Source: Merdiplasma sp045118075
GTDB lineage: Bacteria > Bacillota > Clostridia > Lachnospirales > Lachnospiraceae
Assembly (NCBI GenBank): GCA_045118075.1
Contig: JBGUOI010000119.1
Coordinates: 1 to 8,477 of the forward strand
Direction of reading: 5' to 3'
Length of the DNA: 8,477 nt
Shown here: positions 4,791 to 8,477 of the stretch, in pieces
Position numbering within the stretch: the first letter of the stretch is position 1
How the letters are laid out: each line of letters opens with the position of its first letter
Translations under genes and position numbers: made by a program
The notes under the pieces: generated by a model
Databases searched by the model: none
What the model saw: the letters and a program-made list of their open reading frames with translations, nothing else
What the model was told of the DNA's origin: nothing

Positions 4791-7754
4791 ATGGCAAACA
4801 AGAATGAAGAACGGGATGTATACTTCATCCCTCCAAACTTCCTGACAGGCGGCCGTCTGTTCGGAGGCAGTATACGGATGCGGAATGCGGTTGAGGCGGG
4901 AATCCTCGTTCTCGTAACCGGCATTCCGCTTTTTCGTTTGCCCATCCCGCTGATGACCAGGATCATTCTGCTTTGCCTTATCACACTGCCGCTTGGCATC
5001 CTGGGCATTGCGGGCTTTGAAGGCGTTTCATTGTCCGAGTTCGCAATGAACTGGGTGAAGTGGCTGTCACATCGCAGGATTCTGTACAGCACGGATACTG
5101 AACCAGATATCCGAATCAGGACTGCGAGACGGAAACCTGCGCATAGGACATCACAAACGCAGCGTCATGCACCGCCGCAGGATATGGGAATCAAGGTCAA
5201 GACGCGGGAAAGCAGACTCCCGCTTCGGCTGCAGCGGCTGATGAAAGCATCCGCTTCCGAGCGTTCCAACTCAGACAGCAGGGCCGGCAAAAAAGCGCCG
5301 CAGACAGCCGATGATTTCATTCCCGTAAAGGACATCCGCAACGGGATCATCGAAACAACAGACGGGCGATACGTCAAAATTCTGGAGGTTGAACCGATCA
5401 ACTTCCTCCTGCGCAGCGCCAGAGAGCAGAAGAACATCATTCTCTCCTTCGGCAGCTGGATGAAGATATCCCCAGTCAAAGTTCAAATGAAAGTCCTGAC
5501 GAAAAAGGCAGATATCAGTAAGCATCTGCAGGCAATCGAGAGGGATATGGAAGCGGAGACGAACGAAAAATGTCGCGAGCTTCAACAGGACTATTACCAC
5601 CTGATCCAGACAATCGGTTCTCGGGAGGCGATCACGCGCAGATTCCTCCTGATCTTTGAATATGAGGCGGTCAACAACAGGAAGACGGAATATACCGAGA
5701 TAATCTCGACCCTGGAGACGGCAGCGCAGACGGCGAAGCAATACCTTCTCCATTGCGACAACGCCATTGTTTCCCACGATGACGAGGATGCATTCCTGGC
5801 AGAGATCCTTTTCACGGTGTTCCAGCGCTCAACGAGCGAAATCAAGTCCCTTGAGGACCGCGTCCGGGAGATTCAAGCGGTTTCTGAAGATGGCCAAAGA
5901 CCGTTCTGGCTCGGAAAGGCCCTGGCACCGGAAAGCATTGACCTGACACACGGCTCCTACGTCATTATGGACGGTGTTTATCACGCTTATCTCATGGTCC
6001 CTTCTGACGGCTATAACTCCAAAGTGACTGCCGGCTGGACAAGCCTTCTGGTAAACGCAGGCGAAGGAATTGACATCGACTTTTTCTTTGAGCGTGAACC
6101 GAAGGAGCGTATCCAGGCCAAACTCGGTCAGCAAATCCGAATCAATAGGAGCCGTATCAAGGACGCATCGGACACCAACACGGATTTCGACGACTTTGAA
6201 GGAGCGATCCAGTCCGGTTATTTCCTGAAAGAAGGCCTGGCAAATTACGAGGATTTTTACTACATGAACACCCTGGTAACGGTCACTGCAGACACCTTGG
6301 AGAATCTGGAATGGCGGATCGCTGAGCTGCGCCGTCTGGTAGTGTCTCAGGACATGGATCTGCGCCTGTGCCGGTTCAATCAGGAACAGGCCCTTCTGTC
6401 TATCCTCCCCCTCTGCCGGATCGACAAGCGCATTTTTGAGGGCAGCAAGCGGAATCTTCTTACCTCGGCAGCTGCCAGTGCTTATCCTTTCACCAGTTAT
6501 GAGATGTCTGATGAAAACGGAATCCTGCTTGGCGTGAACCAGCACAACAACAGTCTCGTGATCGTGGACATCTTCAACAGCCGAACCTATAAGAATGCAA
6601 ATATGGTTCTGCTCGGCACCAGCGGCGCGGGCAAGACCTTCACGCTTCAGCTGATTGCGCTCAGGATGCGGCGGAAAGGTACACAGGTCTTCATTATCGC
6701 GCCTTTGAAGGGGCACGAATTCCTGCGCGCTTGCCGCAACATCGGCGGCGAGTACATCTCCATCAGCCCTGGTTCCCGGCAGTGCATCAATATCATGCAG
6801 ATCCGGAAACAGGATCTCACGGCAAATGAGATCATCGACGGCGTGGTAAATGACAATTCGATCCTGGCACGAAAGATCCAGCAGCTCCACATCTTCTTCT
6901 CCCTGCTCATCCCGGATATAACTCATGAAGAGCGGCAGCTGCTTGACGAAGCATTGATCAAAGCCTATGCGAAAAAAGGGATCACACACAGCAACGACTC
7001 CCTCGCTGACCCAGAACACCCGGATCAATACCGGGAGATGCCGCTGCTCGGAGATGTTCATGAGATTCTTATGGAAGCTCCTGACACAAGGCGGATGGGC
7101 AATATCCTGAACCGGCTCGTCAACGGCTCCGCCCGCACCTTTAATCAGCAGACGAACGTGAATCTGGACAATCTCTACACCGTTCTGGACATCTCAGAGC
7201 TGACTGGGGAACTGCTTCCCGTCGGCATGTTCGTCGCCCTTGACTACGTTTGGGATAAAGCGAAGGAAGACAGAACAAAGGAGAAAGCAATCTTCATTGA
7301 CGAAGCCTGGGAACTGATCGGCGCGGACGAGGCGAACTCCGCGTCTCCGACCAGCAGCGGAAAAGCTCTTGCCGGCGAGTGGGTTCAGGAGATATTCAAA
7401 ACGATCCGGGGCTACGGCGGTGCAGCCATTGCCGCCACTCAGGATATCGGCGATCTCGACCGAAGCCGGACGGGAAAAGGCATACTCAACGTCGCCAAAA
7501 CCAAGATCATCCTGAACCTGGAAGATGATGAGGCAAGACGTGTCCAGGATAATCTGCACCTGACTGATGCTGAGATCACTTCGATCACCCGATTCGAACG
7601 CGGCCACGGTCTGATCTCTACGAATTCCAATCACATCACAGTAGCGTTTCAGTCCTCTCCGCTGGAGAAGCAGCTGATCACCACCGACCGGCTTGAGTTG
7701 ACCCAGATCGTTTCCGAGAGGACAAAGCAATCTACGCATAATGCAGAGCAATAG
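4791..7754 (+). CDS. VirB4-type conjugation ATPase with fused VirB3/PrgI-like N-terminus
   Basis: A 987-aa protein (AGAGGA at 4778-4783, 7 nt from the ATG). Residues 1-100 resemble PrgI/VirB3: the RDVYFIPPNF start, two membrane helices near 34-49 and 55-76, then a short amphipathic part. A basic, Pro/Ser-rich linker (about 103-172) leads to the VirB4 N-terminal domain (about 174-560), with ILEVEPINFLLRSAREQ near 197. The C-terminal RecA-like domain has Walker A GTSGAGKT (609-616, Lys615), Walker B IFIDEAW (about 834-840, Asp837/Glu838), a TQD motif at 883-885 and a following EDDEARR segment with candidate arginine fingers. VirB4 ATPases energise assembly and substrate transfer in all T4SSs (family knowledge). 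In many elements the VirB3-like part is a separate gene of about 100 aa; here it is joined in frame. Both nucleotide-binding motifs are intact. Last gene before a terminator. Confidence 0.9.
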   Translation: MANKNEERDVYFIPPNFLTGGRLFGGSIRMRNAVEAGILVLVTGIPLFRLPIPLMTRIILLCLITLPLGILGIAGFEGVSLSEFAMNWVKWLSHRRILYSTDTEPDIRIRTARRKPAHRTSQTQRHAPPQDMGIKVKTRESRLPLRLQRLMKASASERSNSDSRAGKKAPQTADDFIPVKDIRNGIIETTDGRYVKILEVEPINFLLRSAREQKNIILSFGSWMKISPVKVQMKVLTKKADISKHLQAIERDMEAETNEKCRELQQDYYHLIQTIGSREAITRRFLLIFEYEAVNNRKTEYTEIISTLETAAQTAKQYLLHCDNAIVSHDDEDAFLAEILFTVFQRSTSEIKSLEDRVREIQAVSEDGQRPFWLGKALAPESIDLTHGSYVIMDGVYHAYLMVPSDGYNSKVTAGWTSLLVNAGEGIDIDFFFEREPKERIQAKLGQQIRINRSRIKDASDTNTDFDDFEGAIQSGYFLKEGLANYEDFYYMNTLVTVTADTLENLEWRIAELRRLVVSQDMDLRLCRFNQEQALLSILPLCRIDKRIFEGSKRNLLTSAAASAYPFTSYEMSDENGILLGVNQHNNSLVIVDIFNSRTYKNANMVLLGTSGAGKTFTLQLIALRMRRKGTQVFIIAPLKGHEFLRACRNIGGEYISISPGSRQCINIMQIRKQDLTANEIIDGVVNDNSILARKIQQLHIFFSLLIPDITHEERQLLDEALIKAYAKKGITHSNDSLADPEHPDQYREMPLLGDVHEILMEAPDTRRMGNILNRLVNGSARTFNQQTNVNLDNLYTVLDISELTGELLPVGMFVALDYVWDKAKEDRTKEKAIFIDEAWELIGADEANSASPTSSGKALAGEWVQEIFKTIRGYGGAAIAATQDIGDLDRSRTGKGILNVAKTKIILNLEDDEARRVQDNLHLTDAEITSITRFERGHGLISTNSNHITVAFQSSPLEKQLITTDRLELTQIVSERTKQSTHNAEQ

Positions 7755-7769
7755 TACACGTAACAATAT

Positions 7770-7811
7770 GCCCCGTTGCATTAGCTCTACGCTATATGTA
7801 ACGGGGCTTTT
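7770..7811 (+). terminator. Hairpin terminator after the VirB4 gene
   Basis: GCCCCGTTGCAT (7770-7781) pairs with ATGTAACGGGGC (7796-7807) over 12 bp with one G-T wobble. The stem continues with TAGC (7782-7785) against GCTA (7791-7794), with T7795 bulged, closing on a 5-nt loop. Four T follow (7808-7811). The T tract is short, so termination may be partial, allowing some read-through into the next gene. It probably marks the end of the core transfer operon. Confidence 0.75.
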
Positions 7812-7822
7812 GACGTACACAA

Positions 7823-7844
7823 TGCGTAGACACAGGACTACGCA
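7823..7844 (+). repeat. Perfect 7-bp inverted repeat just upstream of a gene start
   Basis: TGCGTAG (7823-7829) and CTACGCA (7838-7844) flank an 8-nt centre. The dyad ends directly before the purine-rich ribosome binding site (7845-7853) of the gene at 7857. It could be an operator or an RNA hairpin affecting translation. CTACGCA also occurs at 7732-7738 and CTACGC at 7788-7793, inside the terminator hairpin. TTGACG at 7810-7815 resembles a -35 box, but no -10 is seen at a usable distance. Confidence 0.6.
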
Positions 7845-7856
7845 GAGGGGGAGCAA

Positions 7857-8387
7857 ATGACATTCTCGCAAGCATATAAAGGCCGGGAATTGGCTGTCAT
7901 CACCCAGATCCTTGCAATCTTCGGTGTCGTGGAACAGCCCCAGCTTCGGCAGTTTTTCGATTACATGAATGACAATGAGTACGGCAAGGTCTTGTCTGTT
8001 CTCAAGCGAGAGGGCCTGGCCTATTTCACATCTGACGGCAGATACGTTTCGACCAGCAGGTATGCCATGAACTATGAAAAGTGCCAGGACGCAGTTATGA
8101 CGTTTTGGGCGTTCATCCACTTCAGGGATTATATCCAGGATTTCTGCGCCTGTGATCCGCCGTCAATTCTCACGTTTGCTTATGAAAACAAGAATTGCGA
8201 CCTGATTCCTGGCAATCCGGCGAACATAGCGGCAATCAATGCCCAAGCTGATGAAATACTGGAAAAAAGCATCAGGTTCATTGTGGTGAACGACCCACAT
8301 GATGCTGAATACCTGGTTCCCAGACTCAAAAACGACTACCTTGTCCTGCTCGAATCAAATCAAGTGAAAAAGATCTGTAAGTTATAG
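7857..8387 (+). CDS. Probable winged-helix accessory protein of the conjugative element
   Basis: A 176-aa soluble protein with a strong ribosome binding site (AGGGGGAG, 7846-7853). Residues about 11-66 look like a winged helix: a helix (LAVITQILAIFGV), a helix containing QPQLRQFFDY, a third (YGKVLSVLKREG), then a beta wing (LAYFTSDGRYVST). This resembles the Replic_Relax/DUF5697 type of small proteins found beside transfer genes in Firmicutes elements (recalled, not verified). The C-terminal half (100-165) is alpha/beta with ILTFAYENKNCDLIPG and IRFIVVND strands, possibly a nuclease-like or regulatory fold without visible catalytic residues. It lies 102 nt beyond the VirB4 stop, separated by a terminator, so it may be in a separate or read-through transcript. 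The next gene follows by 8 nt. Specific function unknown. Confidence 0.6.
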   Translation: MTFSQAYKGRELAVITQILAIFGVVEQPQLRQFFDYMNDNEYGKVLSVLKREGLAYFTSDGRYVSTSRYAMNYEKCQDAVMTFWAFIHFRDYIQDFCACDPPSILTFAYENKNCDLIPGNPANIAAINAQADEILEKSIRFIVVNDPHDAEYLVPRLKNDYLVLLESNQVKKICKL

Positions 8388-8395
8388 GAGGAAAC

Positions 8396-8477
8396 ATGGA
8401 AAACCCCAGATATATTGATCTCATGCGCCGAACCGCTTCGGACTACGACGGTGTCAGCCAGGAACTGTTCAAAGTCG
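8396..8477 (+). CDS. Start of an unrecognised gene, cut by the window end
   Basis: ATG at 8396 is preceded by AGGAGG (8386-8391) at 4 nt. Twenty-seven codons are visible, beginning MENPRYIDLMRRTASDYDG and hydrophilic throughout, with no signal peptide. The 8-nt gap from the previous stop indicates co-transcription and probable functional linkage with the winged-helix gene. Too little is present to assign a family. Confidence 0.65.
   Translation, partial: MENPRYIDLMRRTASDYDGVSQELFKV

Noticed and set aside
5829..7061. 410-codon open frame on the minus strand inside the VirB4 gene
   Set aside because: It is fully antisense to a clear ATPase, has no recognisable motif and no ribosome binding site was noted. 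It is a shadow of codon bias.
7823..7844. Origin of transfer or recombinase core site
   Set aside because: A 7-bp dyad with an 8-nt centre is compatible, but no relaxase gene, nick consensus or integrase is present in the window to support it.
7810..7844. Promoter for the gene at 7857 based on TTGACG at 7810-7815
   Set aside because: The -35 match is good, but no -10-like hexamer lies 15-19 bp downstream.
7194..8120. 308-codon minus-strand open frame spanning the VirB4 end and the next gene
   Set aside because: It crosses two well-supported + strand genes and a terminator and shows no recognisable domain.

Overview
The window reads as part of an integrative conjugative element, or a conjugative plasmid, from a Gram-positive anaerobe, most likely Bacillota/Clostridia. 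The evidence is a run of short-spaced, strongly AGGAGG-led genes on one strand that encode a Firmicutes-type type IV secretion (conjugation) apparatus. The coding regions look moderately GC-rich, while the control region at about 630-860 is clearly AT-richer. No tRNA, rRNA, CRISPR array or insertion sequence was seen. The relaxase, coupling protein (VirD4/TraG) and integrase are not in this window and presumably lie outside it.

Layout, all on the + strand. (1) 2-604: a 200-aa protein with a C-terminal helix-turn-helix like sigma region 4 or the ArpU/RinA phage late-gene activators, probably a regulator. (2) 605-991: a non-coding control region with a plausible promoter (628-655), an array of seven 11-bp direct repeats built on TTGGACT (767-843) and a strong intrinsic terminator (881-909), all upstream of the transfer genes. 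(3) 992-4779: a VirB2-like pilin candidate (992-1363), a 40-aa membrane peptide (1377-1499), a VirB6/TrbL-like polytopic protein (1519-2229), a secreted or membrane Gly/Ser/Ala-rich protein (2240-3202), a membrane-anchored C39-type cysteine peptidase (3202-4593) and a 56-aa membrane peptide (4609-4779). (4) 4791-7754: a 987-aa protein with a VirB3/PrgI-like N-terminus joined to a VirB4 ATPase. (5) 7755-7856: a terminator and a separate 7-bp dyad, with CTACGC copies repeated around them. (6) 7857-8387: a 176-aa probable winged-helix protein, followed by the first 27 codons of an unrecognised gene (8396 to the window edge).

How the parts fit (inference): VirB4 powers assembly, VirB6 and the VirB3-like segment form the inner-membrane core, the VirB2-like protein supplies the pilin or channel subunit, and the C39 protein probably opens or remodels the wall or processes a surface protein. 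The gaps from 992 to 7754 are 0-19 nt, so this is probably one operon ending at the hairpin at 7770-7811.

The most interesting feature is the control region. Seven helically phased TTGGACT repeats sit between a putative promoter and a terminator that the transfer operon would have to be read through. This suggests a switch controlling transfer genes, either by an activator bound to DNA (possibly the 200-aa protein just upstream) or by an RNA-level attenuation/antitermination mechanism.
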